A stretch of 64,000 bases of DNA from Mactromeris polynyma. Lineage: Eukaryota; Mollusca; Bivalvia; Venerida; Mactridae. The position numbers and the translations under genes are program-made. The DNA lies in the NCBI GenBank assembly GCA_032209605.1, contig JASFXZ010000016.1, positions 1,612,001 through 1,676,000 on the forward strand, given 5' to 3'. This document shows positions 25,365 to 38,100 of this stretch, piece after piece. The notes under the pieces were generated by a model that was given only the letters and a program-made list of their open reading frames with translations, was not told the DNA's origin and did no database searches. Numbering within the stretch: the stretch's first letter is position 1; each line of letters starts with the position of its first letter.

Positions 25365-26650
25365 GTGGAAAATCTGTCTGAGAAACATGTGATATTTGCT
25401 GATAACGGCAGTCCTAATAGCAGCCACTACGACAGTCAAGTATCAAACCATGCTACTGATCCTATTACTGAACCTAAGTCACCAGTCAACAAAACTGCTT
25501 CCAAGAAACCAGTCAACCCTAGGTCCGCACCTGGATATCTCACGGAGGTACATGATCCAATACAAAGTCTAGCCCAAGAGCCTGAAACTTCCGAAGCCTC
25601 TATGTCAGGGCCACCAGTCACTTCTGATTTCCAACATTCTGTGTCCAGTAATTCTTCCATCACAGACAATGAATCCCACTAGGGACCACCGCGGATTGTG
25701 TTCTTCTGTAATGAATATCTGCTATTGCCTAGTTCATCAAAGACAACTCACTGTGTTCACTTTCCTGAAAATAAAACAATAGTGTGTAATAGTGAATGTT
25801 TCAACATAAACCATACATATGATTCTTACGAAATTCACGATCATTGTTCTACGGAACGAGAGTGTGATACACTTACCAACGTTGTCCAAGATAATGTTAA
25901 CAACATACAAATATATGAAAAACTAGTGTTACCTGCGACTGACTACAATATGAATCATAGGAGGAACCAAGCGACAGAGAGTAGTTTGGAAAGGAAACTG
26001 ATAACTATAGGATCTCTGAATGTGTGTGGCATTAAGTCAAGATTAAATATTCCAGAGTTTGTTAGTCTGATACAAAAGTATACCATAGTTTGTGTTCTTA
26101 AAAGTAAAGTGGAAAAGTTTGATATACTGGATGTACCAAATTACACATATTATTCTAAACCAAGAGCGGATCATTACAAACGGAAATCAGGTGGAATTCG
26201 GTTTTTCGTCCATAATTCTTTGATTGACAACATCTCGATATTGGCTCAAATTGTGAATACATCTATTGGCTCAAAATTGACTATGATCAGAAAAATGTTG
26301 TTATTGGTGGAATGTATATTCCACCCGATAAATCTCGTTTTTATAACGAGAATGAATACTAAGAATTTGTAAATGATGTAGCTGCTAAATGTAACCAATT
26401 TGATAATGCTTATATCACAGTTGATGCAAATGGACATACCGAAAATCTACCCGATTATGCAGAGTTTGATGATTTTTTGTCCAAAGAATTTGATATTTTT
26501 GATGATATTGTAACCTTTTGAAGATAATAATAGATATGAGCATTTTAGAACATGGTCAAATATTAGTAACATTAATAATAAGAATAATAATAGAGGTGAA
26601 CAAGTTTGTGGCTCACGCACAGCTACACACCTGAATTGTAACAAAGGATT
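25365..26650 (+). pseudogene. LINE 5' fragment with APE-type endonuclease start
   Basis: Two plus-strand frames. The first, 25365-25682, is Ser/Pro-rich (ORF1-end-like or linker). The second, 25698-26372, carries KLITIGSLNVCGIKSRLNIP and KSGGIRFFVHNSLID, the N-terminal motifs of an apurinic-like endonuclease (LNVCG.. and the SGGI block). Continuation with GGMYIPP, DANGH and FDDF occurs in other frames up to about 26640, so there are frameshifts. The reverse-transcriptase part is absent. Confidence 0.75.
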
Positions 26651-26797
26651 ATGTCTTCAAAGGGACTAAAGATGATGATCATCCTGCATATGTGTTGAGT
26701 CTTACCATGATCTGCACTGGTCATTGTTTGGTGAACAAATATTCAGTAATTAATATAATTTAAGCCTCAAATAGTTTAACTGTGGCGTCAAACTGGA

Positions 26798-27190
26798 GGT
26801 TTCCGGCAAATAACTTGAGTTCCTTTGATCATATTGTAACCAAACTTGCTGTATAGTAAGAACATGTAGAGAGTTCGCTTGGGATTGCTTTTGGGTTTGT
26901 TCCACATAATGTCAATGTCACCGTTACTAAATAGAAATTTGGTTTCCGGCGAATAACTTTAGTTTCGTTGATTATATTGACATCGAACTTGGTGTATAGT
27001 AAGAACATGTAGAGAGCTCGCTTGGGATTGCTTTTGGACTCGTTCCGCAAAAGGTCAAGGTCACCGTTACTAAAAATAGCAATTTGGTTTCCGGCGAATA
27101 ACTTGAGTTCCGTTGATCACAGTGTAACCCAAATTGGTGTATAGTAAGAACATATGGAGACCTGTCTTGGGATTGCTTTTGGGTTCGTTA
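26798..27190. repeat. ~144-bp tandem repeat, three copies (bivalve-type dispersed repeat)
   Basis: GGTTTCCGGC(A/G)AATAACTT begins at 26798, 26941 and 27086; each unit contains GGTGTATAGTAAGAACAT, TTGGGATTGCTTTTGG and TCACCGTTACTAAA. Repeats with this text are widespread in molluscan genomes as I recall them. It may be the core of a Helitron- or SINE-like element. Confidence 0.8.
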
Positions 27191-27439
27191 CGTCGAACTT
27201 TTCGCAATTACGGCGTACATATACCAGTTTTCTCGGTAAATATGGCGCTCACTCGCACACGAACGGTATGTAGAAATTGCTTGTTCTTTGTTTAAACGAT
27301 ACCTATAAGTGGTTACTCTTAATATCAACAACAAACGCAACAAAAATAGCAAATACCCTTCGTAAATATCGCATCATGCACATGGCACCGCCATCAATCA
27401 ACAGCACTGCCATCGATACAGCTGGTTGTACGGTGTGAT

Positions 27440-27720
27440 TATACAAATAGAGCAGTAATTCCCAAATATGTGATAATTGAGAAAATACCAAGAGAATTTG
27501 CATGTGACAACCACTTGTTCTTCAACTTTCTGAGCCAACTGCCCACATGGGCATAATGTATACGTTATATATTACATATATCAGATTATTGTATCATCGT
27601 TTATGTTATATTTCCTATAAACATTAATGAAATTTGCCTATCAATATGGCTGACTATTCAGAACAAGGGAGGTAAATATTGTGTATGTGGGAACTATCTT
27701 TAAGAAGACCAGTTTTCAAG
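27440..27720 (+). repeat. Dispersed repeat, inverse partner of 42835-43080
   Basis: GCATGTGACAACCACTTGTT, GCCAACTGCCCACATGGGCA and GAACAAGGGAGGTAAATATT recur inverted at 42840-43080. No coding capacity. Confidence 0.55.
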
Positions 27721-28052
27721 GTACCCAATAGATGTCGTATTATTGAGGTATTACTGTATCGGATCCAGAAGCAAATTAAATTATTATTGATGGAAAAGTT
27801 TGTGATGCGATGTTTTGTTTCGTTCTGTATTTATCATTTTGGTGTTATAATAAACACCTCAATCAAAAGTTTCAATTCATGGAGAATCAGGCTTCATGTG
27901 TCGAGACCGTGGGTAAAGCGGTAATGATCTGAACCGTTGGCGATCTGCATCAGAACGCCAATGTTCATTCCAATGTTCAACATTAAGACTGCACTCAGAC
28001 CACTCACAATCTATAAAACCAGACCTACGAGTATGTCTTGCCAAAAATTACA

Positions 28053-28237
28053 TACAGTAAAACCTCAATAATTAGACCACTCTTGTGACCATTGAAAACT
28101 GGTCTTCTTATTTAGGTGGTCTTAATATCGAGATTGGGAAAAGAGGAAGCCAGTGAGGAATGGACATTGATAATTGTGTTCTTAATTTTGACGTGACCTT
28201 AATAATAAGATGGTCTTGATATTGAGGTTTTACTGTA
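28053..28237 (+). mobile_element. Pogo/Tigger-like MITE
   Basis: Begins TACAGTAAAACCTCAATAAT and ends GAGGTTTTACTGTA, giving near-perfect terminal inverted repeats with TA flanks. Internal text (GAAAACTGGTCTTCTTA, TTCTTAATTTTGACGTG) matches the other copies. Confidence 0.75.
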
Positions 28238-28264
28238 GATGTAAACGTGTTGATACGGGATTGT

Positions 28265-28611
28265 ACGATGTTCCGTTAGGGCCATCGTGGCATCGCCCCT
28301 TCGCGCACTGGGCGATGGCACGATGACACGATGCGATAGCACGATGACACGATGCGATAGCACGATGACACGATGCGATGGTACGATGACACGATGCGAT
28401 GGTACGATGACACGATGCGATGGTACAATGTTCTATCGCATCGTGTCATCGTACCATCGCATCGTCTCATCGTGCCATCGCATCGTGTCATCGTGTCATC
28501 GCATCGTGTCATCGTGCCATCGCATCGTGTCATCGTGCCATCGCATCGTGTCATCGTGCCATCGCCAGTGCGCGAAGGGGCGATGCCACGATGGCCCTAA
28601 CGGAACACCGT
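28265..28611. mobile_element. Foldback element: long terminal inverted repeats of 21-bp units
   Basis: The left arm starts ACGATGTTCCGTTAGGGCCA and continues TCGCCCCTTCGCGCACTGGG; the right arm is its near-exact inverse ending CCCTAACGGAACACCGT. Inside the arms, 21-bp units (GATGACACGATGCGATAGCA) repeat about five times each way, meeting at about 28435. Flanks GGGATTGT (28257-28264) and AGGATTGT (28612-28619) look like an 8-bp target-site duplication, as left by hAT-type transposases. Open frames on both strands (7-residue period) follow from the 21-bp unit. Confidence 0.85.
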
Positions 28612-28754
28612 AGGATTGTGATATCATACGGCTCACCACATTGCAAGGGCCATAAATTGCGTCATCAGCAAGTGCCGGCGACGCATCCCTGTGTGTTATA
28701 TATGATCTCGATTCGGTAAGTATTTTTGCATTTTGGTATTTTTTACGGATCGAA

Positions 28755-28943
28755 ATGGTACGTGATCCGTCGTACCCGCATGTATCACTAGTTTGTCCTA
28801 AAGGTGTGCATTTTTCAAAGCAGCTTACCAATTTCGAGACTGTGACATTCGCTCGCAATGGAGTGCGCTTCCACGAAGTCGATTTTGCACAAATGTTGTC
28901 GAAAACATTGCCACCCTTAAAAATATATGATACTGCAATTTGA
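28755..28943 (+). CDS. Unidentified 62-codon frame
   Basis: ATG at 28755, stop at 28943. The translation has balanced composition (starts MVRDPSYPHVSLVCPKGVHF) and resembles no family I know. A long minus-strand frame overlaps it. It may be chance or a decayed mobile-element piece. Confidence 0.12.
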   Translation: MVRDPSYPHVSLVCPKGVHFSKQLTNFETVTFARNGVRFHEVDFAQMLSKTLPPLKIYDTAI

Positions 28944-28949
28944 ATTGCA

Positions 28950-31850
28950 CAGTACATGTCGTAATCACTGAATAATGTGGATTTTATTGACAATGAATGG
29001 AAAAGCACTACAAAGTTTTGTAGATACCAATGATGACCAGGTAAATATATGCTACTATATGTACATGTTACTACACAACTTACACAAATAAGCAACACCA
29101 GTATAACAGTTAGACTTTTATTAAGTAATTCAAAAACTTTAAGAAAAAACAACAATATTAAATGTAAAATTTGATAACAATAAATGTGCACACTTGTCAA
29201 TTTAACTAGCGAATCTCTCTTTCTGTATAATTGATCAGTATAAAGAACTACATTTATATTGATAAAACGGTATTCTTACTTTATTTAGTTCGGACACTTC
29301 CACCACCAGAAACTTTTTAACAAAATTTCATCTTTTATATTTGCGTTTAAGTGTCGAAATAAAGTTTCTTTCAAACAAAGAAAATATTTCAATGGGAACG
29401 ACACAATGTAAAAATAAATACAAATCGCCATATAAACTAATGAAGATTAAAAGTCATGCGAATTTGCAAAAACATGAATAATTACAGAAAGGGTTGATAA
29501 TGGAAACTGTGAGATTATCATCACAAATTATAGAATATCTATGTTAGAATTTCTCACAAAGTATATAGACATTCCGTTATAAGATTTCGTTTTCTAATTG
29601 GTGCAATTATACATTTCGCACCATTTCGTCACATGTCTGTAACCTACAATGCATATAAACTAACGTAAAATTACACCAAGAATATTCATTGAAGCACTTT
29701 TCTAATTGGTAAGCTAGTTGATCATATTTTTAAAAGCAGAAGTTTTTGTACAATCCTATCTGCAATTTTGAGTTTAAAATCTTTTATTTTAAACTTTGAC
29801 TAACAGATAATTCAACTTCTTTGGAAAATACATACTAAGTTGGTACACAAAGACTGGGTAAATGTTAGAAGTACTCCGAATATTAATGAAGATTACTACT
29901 TTATATTTCAACAATTTAATTGATTATTTAACCAATAAATCAGTGGTAACAGATTACACTGGTAAAGATTTCCAATGACTTAAGTTTTGTTTTTATTCCA
30001 AATTTGTTCATTCATTTAACATGGTTTGTGAAACAAGTTGTTACAACGTACATGTATACTTATCCTTCTCAATGACTACCGTCCGAGTTACTAACCAATA
30101 CATAAGCCTAATTCAAATGTGAAATTCGCAGTTCAACCACATCCCCTTACAGCACGACCACCTCCGATAAGCAAGCCAAAAAAACGTACATTTCAAAGTT
30201 CTGTTTAATTTGTGATTTAAGGGTAGCACTTGGGCAACCGACTACATGTTGAGTGACCGAATAACATAGTCATACTACAACATGATTATCAACATAATTT
30301 ATGAATATGTATGACTGTTTAAAATCGCGTAATATATGTTTGCATGAAATAACATTTCATAACTAACTTTAAAGAAAAACGAGTATTAATGTGTCGGCTG
30401 CCCAAAACTGAATGGCTTTCAAAACCTAAACGCTTACGTGAAAATCTCGTGCACAAGCACCTGCTAGCGACACCTATCGGAGATATTCGACATTAATAAG
30501 GGAAATTAATTCTCTCCTAATTCATTATATTCAAAGGGAGAAAATGACATTTCAACGTGGGAGTGGAAGGAATCAGGCAGTCTACAACTCGGCAACTGCG
30601 ACTCCCTTTAAAAACAAATTTCCAAATTTATTCAAATACTAATGCATGGTTCAACTTCCCTCGCACAGGAATGAATCAGAGAAGTAGCAACAATTAATGA
30701 GTGTAAACGTGTTCATAAAGATAAAATATAATAACATCCAAAAAACGGCTCTCGTCCACATCTATAATAAAATATATTGTTAACAATTATAATTAAAATG
30801 AAACGTGCTCAAAATACCTCCTCTGTACATTGACTGAAAAGACTGACATACGAGCGTACACTATCATATCCATCTGGTACATGAATATCAACAATTGCTA
30901 AAGCATATACGTATTCTATGTGCTAACGGTGCCCTTAAAAGATCTCTGACCTGACTACAATAGTTGACGGTAGGGAAAACAAACATCTGATGGCACAATA
31001 ATTTGTACGTAATATGCTAATTGTTATACTTCCCATAATCTTAATTTTCAATTATGCTGAGTACAAATCAGTTAAGCTCTGTATGAAACTCCTATGGCAC
31101 CGTCTTTGTTGCAAACGTGCTATTATCGCGCAAAAAATAATTATATAACTACAGTCATTCCCAGATCCCCCGCCCGCGTAACAAAGCCTCCACCTACTTA
31201 AAACGCCGTGTAAACAAACTTGCACAAACACATTTGTGATGTTTTACACTTGTTTGAAAAGCCGACAAAGCGTCTTGATAACTAAGACCCTAAACTATGA
31301 CGTTTATAATTTTGGTCTACCTTCTTCTTCTTCTTCCCATTAATGTGCAGGGCCCACTCTGGTGCATCGACGCACTTGGTGATATGTACAAGGTGACTGT
31401 GAGGAACAATGCGGTGATAAATTTAAAACATGGATAAAAACGTGTTGTGCATCGATTAGTGAAGGGAGTTTACACTTTACTCATAATACACCCAGCAGCT
31501 CTCCTTTCCACACGAGGTATTACCATACAATATTAAATGTTCATATATTAATTAAAACCACAAATTACGACAATATAATAAAACACACAATGACTGAAAT
31601 ATTGAAAAATACAAATCTTTTACTCAGTATACAAGTATTCCGCGACGGCCGTTTTCATTTCACAAAGGTTTTGTAGCTGGTACTACGACTAAAAGTTTAA
31701 TCCAATACGTTGAAATTAGGTAACTTTTGTAATATTGACACCGATTTCTCAAAATATTTAAATAAAATCTGTCCGAAAATGTTAAGATCAAACAATTGAA
31801 AATTACTAAAATTGCATCGAATATTAAACAAGTTCTTAAAACTTCTGCTA
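28950..31850. other. No gene seen
   Basis: AT-rich unique DNA apart from the degenerate SINE at 30070. No frame of note. (CTT)n run at 31321-31337. Confidence 0.5.
30070..30180. mobile_element. Degenerate SINE copy
   Basis: GAGTTACTAACCAATACATA then GCAGTTCAACCAC; same body order as 31860-32000 but more decayed. Confidence 0.35.
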
Positions 31851-31859
31851 ATCATTATC

Positions 31860-32000
31860 GATGACTGTTCCCTAGATTACTAACAAGTACTCGCATATAA
31901 TTCAGGATCCGTGAAGGTCATAATCCAACCCCCACCACTACAAGTCGGGTTCAAACTCGCGGCAACCAGACCAGGAGTAAAGCGCTCTAACCCTAGGCAC
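31860..32000 (-). mobile_element. tRNA-derived SINE copy
   Basis: GATTACTAACAAGTACTCGC followed by a B-box-like TCGGGTTCAAACTCG and, read on the minus strand, an A-box-like TAGGGTTAGAGCGC. Arrangement matches the other copies. Confidence 0.4.
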
Positions 32001-32677
32001 TACACCTTAAGAAGTTACATTCTGAGTTATATAAAGCGTAGGTAAGTTAAGTATTTGGGACGTAAACTAAATTTAAATATCGAGATCACTAAGTATGGCG
32101 ACTATATTAAATTTTGTAGAATAGATAATATACTAAACTTGAGCAAACTCTCAATTGGAGAGTGTTGGGAGATTAGGTTCAGTTCTCCATGAATATGTTC
32201 AAATAGACGGTTAACGCTTCAATACGAAGATAAAGGTATTGATCTACAAGGCATAGATATTGTTTTTTTTCGAATTTGATGTTCAGAACATGCCATACAA
32301 TACTTTGATCACCGTATTATGTAGCTAACTCACACAAATGAAAGTACATACCAAACAAAACAGGCTATTAGACTGATACATAAGTATAAAATTCAACAAT
32401 CATATTGACAGAATTATAAATAAGAAATGTTCACTCAAACAAACTATATGTACATATACTATATAAATGTAATGATCACACTAAAAAAAGACATGAATCA
32501 ATAAATAATAGTAATCATTTCAAGTTGTATCATTGTAATCTAAAATAGATTTGTTCATAGGACACGGATGCCCCGCTATGGTCTTGACAAGCGTTATTGA
32601 TTGGAATCCAAATTTTAAGAGGCCATAACTCATCCAAACATTGGTGGATTGTGGCCGAAATCGAACGTGACCTGTAT

Positions 32678-33710
32678 TGTATTATCCTATGCTTATGTTC
32701 CCGATAAGACTTTAATACATCCTTTCAAGCATTATTGATTGGAAACTAATGTTAGCACGCACGGACAGGGGTACCACTTTATGTCCCTTCGCCATTTTCC
32801 GAATAGCGGGGACATAAAACATAAAGCAACTCATGAAATTGAAATTCCCCCAATCTAACATATTCAAAACAAACAGATACGTATTTTTATTTAGGTTTCC
32901 ATAATTGTATATAAATACTTATTACTGTAGGATAGTAAAACGCTTTTGAGAACACATTTTTAAGCATAAACAAGTTAGACATAATTATTTTAGTACAAGG
33001 ACACGTTTATGTTCCTAAGTCGTACCAAAATTTCCATAAGTAGGCTCCAACGATTACGAATTGTGTTGTTATTCTAATGACATTGAGGACTGTTTTCAGT
33101 GTATATGTTATAAAGTTATATGCCTATCTTGTAACGATTTACATAGAAAATATATCCCTACATACAAATGAAAAACGCCGTCATTGTTTAATTTTCAAAA
33201 TGTAAAAACAAAGTTACTTTATGCAAAGTAGCCATGTTTGTAAAAGATGCCTGAAAACAAAGATATTTAACATTAGCATAATTGACATGTATTGTATTAT
33301 CCTATGCTTATGTTCCCAATAAGACTTTAATACACCCATCCTTTCATCCCACCCATTGGAAACTAATGTTAGCAACGCATTTTTAAGCATAAACAAGTTA
33401 GACATAATTATTGTAGTTCAATGAAACGTTTATGTTCTTAAGTCGTATCAAAATTGCCCATAAGTAGGCTCCAGCGATTACGTATTGTGTTGTTATTCTA
33501 ATGACATTGAGGACTGTCTTTAGTGCATATGTTTAAAAGTAATATGCCTATCTTGTAACGATTTACATAGAAAATATATCCCTACATACTAATGTAAAAA
33601 GCCGTCATTGTTTAATTTTCAAAATGTAAAAACAAAGTTATGTTATGCAAAGTAGCAATGTTTGTAAAAGATGCCTGAAAACAAAGATATTTAACATTAG
33701 CATAATTTTA
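32678..33710. repeat. Local tandem duplication (two copies, ~420-600 bp)
   Basis: GTATTGTATTATCCTATGCT recurs at about 32678 and 33290, AAGCATAAACAAGTTAGACA at about 32963 and 33380, and the 260-bp block from TAAGTCGTA to ACATTAGCATAAT is repeated with few changes at 33020-33280 and 33440-33703. The first copy has additional sequence near 32760-32950. Confidence 0.85.
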
Positions 33711-34150
33711 TTGTTACCTTCGAACAATATTTGTCATTTTCATCTTGTCTCTTTAATAACGTCATGTGATTTGTTGGTCCTCTAAAACTTGTTGTAAACT
33801 ACCTGTTTACTTTGTCTCATCCGTTCGTTTCATGTTCTCACGTGATGTACTGTATATTTTGTACTTTGTATGTGATTGTATGACGATATACTATGTACAA
33901 GTCCAAAAAAAAATCTGTTTTGATAATGTGTTATTAATAAACACGACTACAAATAGATTCAGACGCGTCCATACAATAAACACACACAAACAAGAAATAT
34001 CTTTCAAAAAAGATAAACGGTGTAGAAAGATTGATGTCTTTCGGTATGTTAAATGAAATTATGTTTTTAAATCCTTACACGAAATTAACTCGGATTTAGA
34101 TTATATATACTATAATCATTAACCTGTCTTATCAGTGCCATGTTATACAT
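33710..34150. other. No gene seen
   Basis: AT-rich; the 96-codon frame at 33766-34056 has no recognisable feature. Confidence 0.45.
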
Positions 34151-34154
34151 ACTT

Positions 34155-34350
34155 AACCATATTAACTACTTCCGGCAAAATTCGAACAGCAAACGAACGC
34201 ACATCTTACGAAAACCCCGTTTGGCGTCTTTTGTGTGAAAATATGATTGGTCAGAATTTAAAAAGCCCGCTTTGAGGACAACATTTGATTTGTCGACAAT
34301 GTAGGCCAAAATCAATGTTATACAGCTACGCCGAAAAATGTGTTCTTTTC
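34155..34350 (-). repeat. Dispersed repeat, inverse partner of 15600-15825
   Basis: Reverse-complement match to 15600-15825, including ACTTCCGGCAAAATTCGAAC, AAAATATGATTGGTCAGAAT and TTATACAGCTACGCCGAAAA. No coding capacity. Confidence 0.6.
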
Positions 34351-34354
34351 AGTA

Positions 34355-34905
34355 AGCATAATTCACTAGTGAGCTAAGTCGTGGTACAAGCTTTCAACAT
34401 TTTACTGGTCAAATGAAAGGCATGTAAGACACGTTTTGTTATTTTGGATGAAATGGTCGCGTTCCACTGTTTATAATGGAGTCGTGGTATTGTTGGGGCA
34501 TTCTATGCTGTTCTTCTATGCTATTTTGTCGCCAATATTGAGTAAATGTGGCGATTTCGTCAAAAAATATTAAATGAGTTGCTGTGTATCTTAGAAAATA
34601 TAAAATAGATCTTCTAAAGTTATCTCAATATAAGACGTACAATACTGACAACAATTACAATATAAAAATTCAAGTATCACTAATAAAAACGCATAAAATT
34701 CGAATAAAATATGCGTTTGAAAAAATTGGCGTTAGTCAGTGTGTGAAATTTGACTTTAAATTCATCGCAATAAAAAGTATGTTTCATTGTTCCATCGACA
34801 TGCAAAATATTTATAAACCAATTATTCTGAGATTTAAGTGTAAACGTAAACATATTTAAACGAAAAAGCAACATTAAACTTGTTCAAACAGTTCGAATTG
34901 TGTCT
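34355..34905. other. 3' flank of the receptor gene
   Basis: AT-rich sequence downstream of the receptor stop codon (gene is on the minus strand), probably containing the 3' UTR. No AATAAA recognised close to the stop. The plus-strand frame 34584-34859 is Lys/Ile-rich and not convincing. Confidence 0.4.
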
Positions 34906-34909
34906 CTCA

Positions 34910-35122
34910 TTAACATCCAAATACTCGATCGAAGCCATCATTCAAATTTGCCATTAGAATTTGGGCATCTCGTATCAATGAACCGATGTCTAGGATGAAT
35001 ATTGCACCAAACACGATACAAAACATTGCAATCCCAACATAGCCGATGCTCGCTGCACTTTGCCGTTCATCTCCCTTGCTTAGTTTCTGTGCAGTCGTAG
35101 CTGACAAGGCCACTGTATCCAC
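34910..35122 (-). CDS. Receptor gene terminal exon: transmembrane helix and short tail
   Basis: Acceptor CTTTACAG, phase 0; stop TAA at 34912-34910. After a polar start it encodes IGYVGIAMFCIVFGAIFILD, a clear membrane-spanning helix, then a tail of about 25 residues ending in Cys. This makes the protein a predicted type I membrane protein. I saw no AATAAA immediately downstream. Confidence 0.8.
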   Translation of the reverse strand: MDTVALSATTAQKLSKGDERQSAASIGYVGIAMFCIVFGAIFILDIGSLIRDAQILMANLNDGFDRVFGC

Positions 35123-38100
35123 CTGTAAAGAGTTGTACATATACAAGAATTAGATAAAAATGAGTTCGCTACAACTACACAACTTTTTCTTTCAAATCCA
35201 TTTAATGTCATTTAAAGATAAAACAAAAGAGCATAACTTTACTTTATTCAATTTATGTAATGATTCATACCGGTTAGCCGCCCTTACCAGCTTACCTCGG
35301 TTTGCATTCAATAGACCAATGACTTTTATATGCACTTCGTCCAATCAAATTACTGCGAAGAACACACTGGACATCCAGAAATTGATTAAAACGTGTATTT
35401 ATAGTTATTTAGGGTTGTAGTTAAAGCGTCTTGAATCAATTTTTAGATTTAACTTCTAAATAGTTTTCTATATAGTTTACCTTCAGTTCATTTTGCATCT
35501 GAGCATTTTTGTCTGCAAGTGTGTTAGCTAACTCTTCAATAGTTAGGTTTTTAGTAGCTTCGTATTTTGCTACCCATGAACACTTGCACTGGCAATCTGT
35601 CCAGCACTGGTAAATGGGTCTATCTACTATGACAAGACAGACTGGATCGATAGGTTTCTCAACAACACGGTTTCCTATGAAAAGCATTAGATGTTGTGTT
35701 TGTAAAATAATGCATTTTCCGCGCGTCTATAAAGCAGCTTAGCAGCTAGTTCTAAAGAAAACTATGCTTTTCAAATAAACAGAGGCAATTTCAAAATAAC
35801 TATGATCAAGTCAATTGTATGAAAGCTTACACAAATTTATACATCTTTTTTCAAACCCTAAGACAATGGTTTGCCATATGACATAACTATAATAATGACA
35901 TCTTTGATTTCCTTTTACCTAAATAAACGATTTCCGATGTTGTTCTCTTGAACGTTCCAAAACGAACTAGGAATATGTTTAATGAACAAGCCTTCATCTG
36001 AAATAACACCCCAGGCACAAACTTTATATATAATTTTTTTTTAGTTTTGGTGAACAGTTTATGACAGTGTGCCACATGCATGGGTAAGGTCTGTTACCTC
36101 ACAAACGAAAGCCACATTTACATATCGAAGTGTGGAAACATTGCCTGCATGTGCAAAAAACGAATATAATGTCGAGCAGCAAATGCTACATACTTGATCT
36201 TAGCCAGAGCAACAGCACAGGAAGATATAAAAATGCATGTATCATGTCCTATATACTGTTATTAAATATGAGTAACACATTTTAGCAACAAATATTATGG
36301 TATGCAAGACATTTGATTATATGTAAATAGTTCATTGCATGTTTTATAAAACAAATAGTGAACAAAAATATTCAATTACAAAAATGAGTGGCATAAATAG
36401 TTTGCTACAATGTGACTTCACTGTAAATTGTTTATTTTTACTATCTTTTATAAAAAATATAATTTACATATAATCAAATGTCTTGCATAACATAATAATA
36501 ATGAAAAAACTGTATGAAATGTGAGTTACACATTTGAGAAACATGATATTGGGCATTATGCTAGGGTTGTCCAATGAAATCGTAGACAATGGCTGTAAAA
36601 AATAAAATATTAACAAAAGTTCTCCAAATATTCAGTGTTGTATTATCAGCATATTCTCAATACGTATACAAATTTATATAGAACTGCCTCACAAATTGTT
36701 GAAATGACATCAACATGTATAAAAGGACATACCGATATGCGGCGCGCATATTAACGTCATAACGCTGCTTTGTGATTTTGATGTGTCTGACATTTACTCA
36801 AAATCCCGAAATATTCGCCGCCCTATTGTACGCATTTTTATGGCACTGCATCTAACTCGCAAACACAGATTTAGTCCTTATTTAGACTTTTGTTAAATAT
36901 TTGAACTTGGGTTCAATTAAATTTGAATTAAATATGTATTGTTGTATTATCAGCATCTTATAGGTATACTTTGAGGGTATATGCATACCCTCACTATTGC
37001 CATGACAAAAGGGACAAAATACCAAAAACCGTCTTGTGCGCGGCATGCGGAAAAGATCAAAACCCATTGATTGATTTTTATTTCCCCTCATTCGTAGACA
37101 AATTTTGCTCTTTCCGAAACAATAGATAGACTCAAAACAAATATTGCAGTTTGCACTTTTGTCCTCGCTGCCATATTCACGTAAGAGACAAGTGTTAGAT
37201 AACCAGTTAAGTTTAATTTAGGGACTGAATCTATCGGCGTTTACTGAACATTTATGCATCAAGCTCTTGTGCATCTTGAATCGGGCGTAATTGACCGGGA
37301 CGTTGCAAGTCTGTATACCTGTCGTCGCAACGCAATTATAAATCTTCAATAGCGTTTTGGCCTATCTGGAAGCGTCAGAGATGGCACTCGTTCAGACAGG
37401 TCAAAGGTGGATATCTTATCAGAAGATAGAATATCCTAATAGAATTCGTTAAGACACGACAAGACGGGAGAAAATTTTGATGGCGGTTTGCAAGAATCAG
37501 CTTGGAATCAAATGACGAAAATCATGTCATTGGTTCGTACTGGTATCAAATGTCTTCCAATTTGACTATTTACTTCAATATATTGATATATTGTATAAAA
37601 AGGCATGGTATTGCAATTGTTTCTCCGAGTACAGCTCAATGTACTCTATTGTAGTTGGCCTCACCTTGAATGCTGATTTTGCAATCTTCTCCAAAGGCTC
37701 CGTCGAGATCCGTGTCTGAAACGAGGCGACCAACGACAGTAAATAGCAAATAAATGTATATATATAGGATCAAATCACGGCAGCAGATCACTTGAAGTAA
37801 ACTGCATTTTTTTCCTTTGTATTCTAAAGAAATTGTTTGAGAAACAAGCGAACTCTCATGCATACCCATGTTATCCACACCCTCGTTTAAAAACAGAAGA
37901 ATATAGAGAGCTACCGAAACAATTAAGGAGGTAGCTACTCTTTCCAAAAATTTAATGTCGATAGTAGCAGCAGTCATCATTACTGTAAACGAAGTCATAG
38001 CGTACTTGAATTTGGTAACCCGTGCCAATAACCGGGTATTTGCACGCTGTCTGGAGCGTTGATTCATATAGACCGTGAAGACCGCGGCCTACACTTTATC

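Noticed and set aside
28276..28719. TMTRCDG-type and IASCHRA-type repetitive frames
   Set aside because: They come from the 21-bp units in the foldback element, read on both strands.
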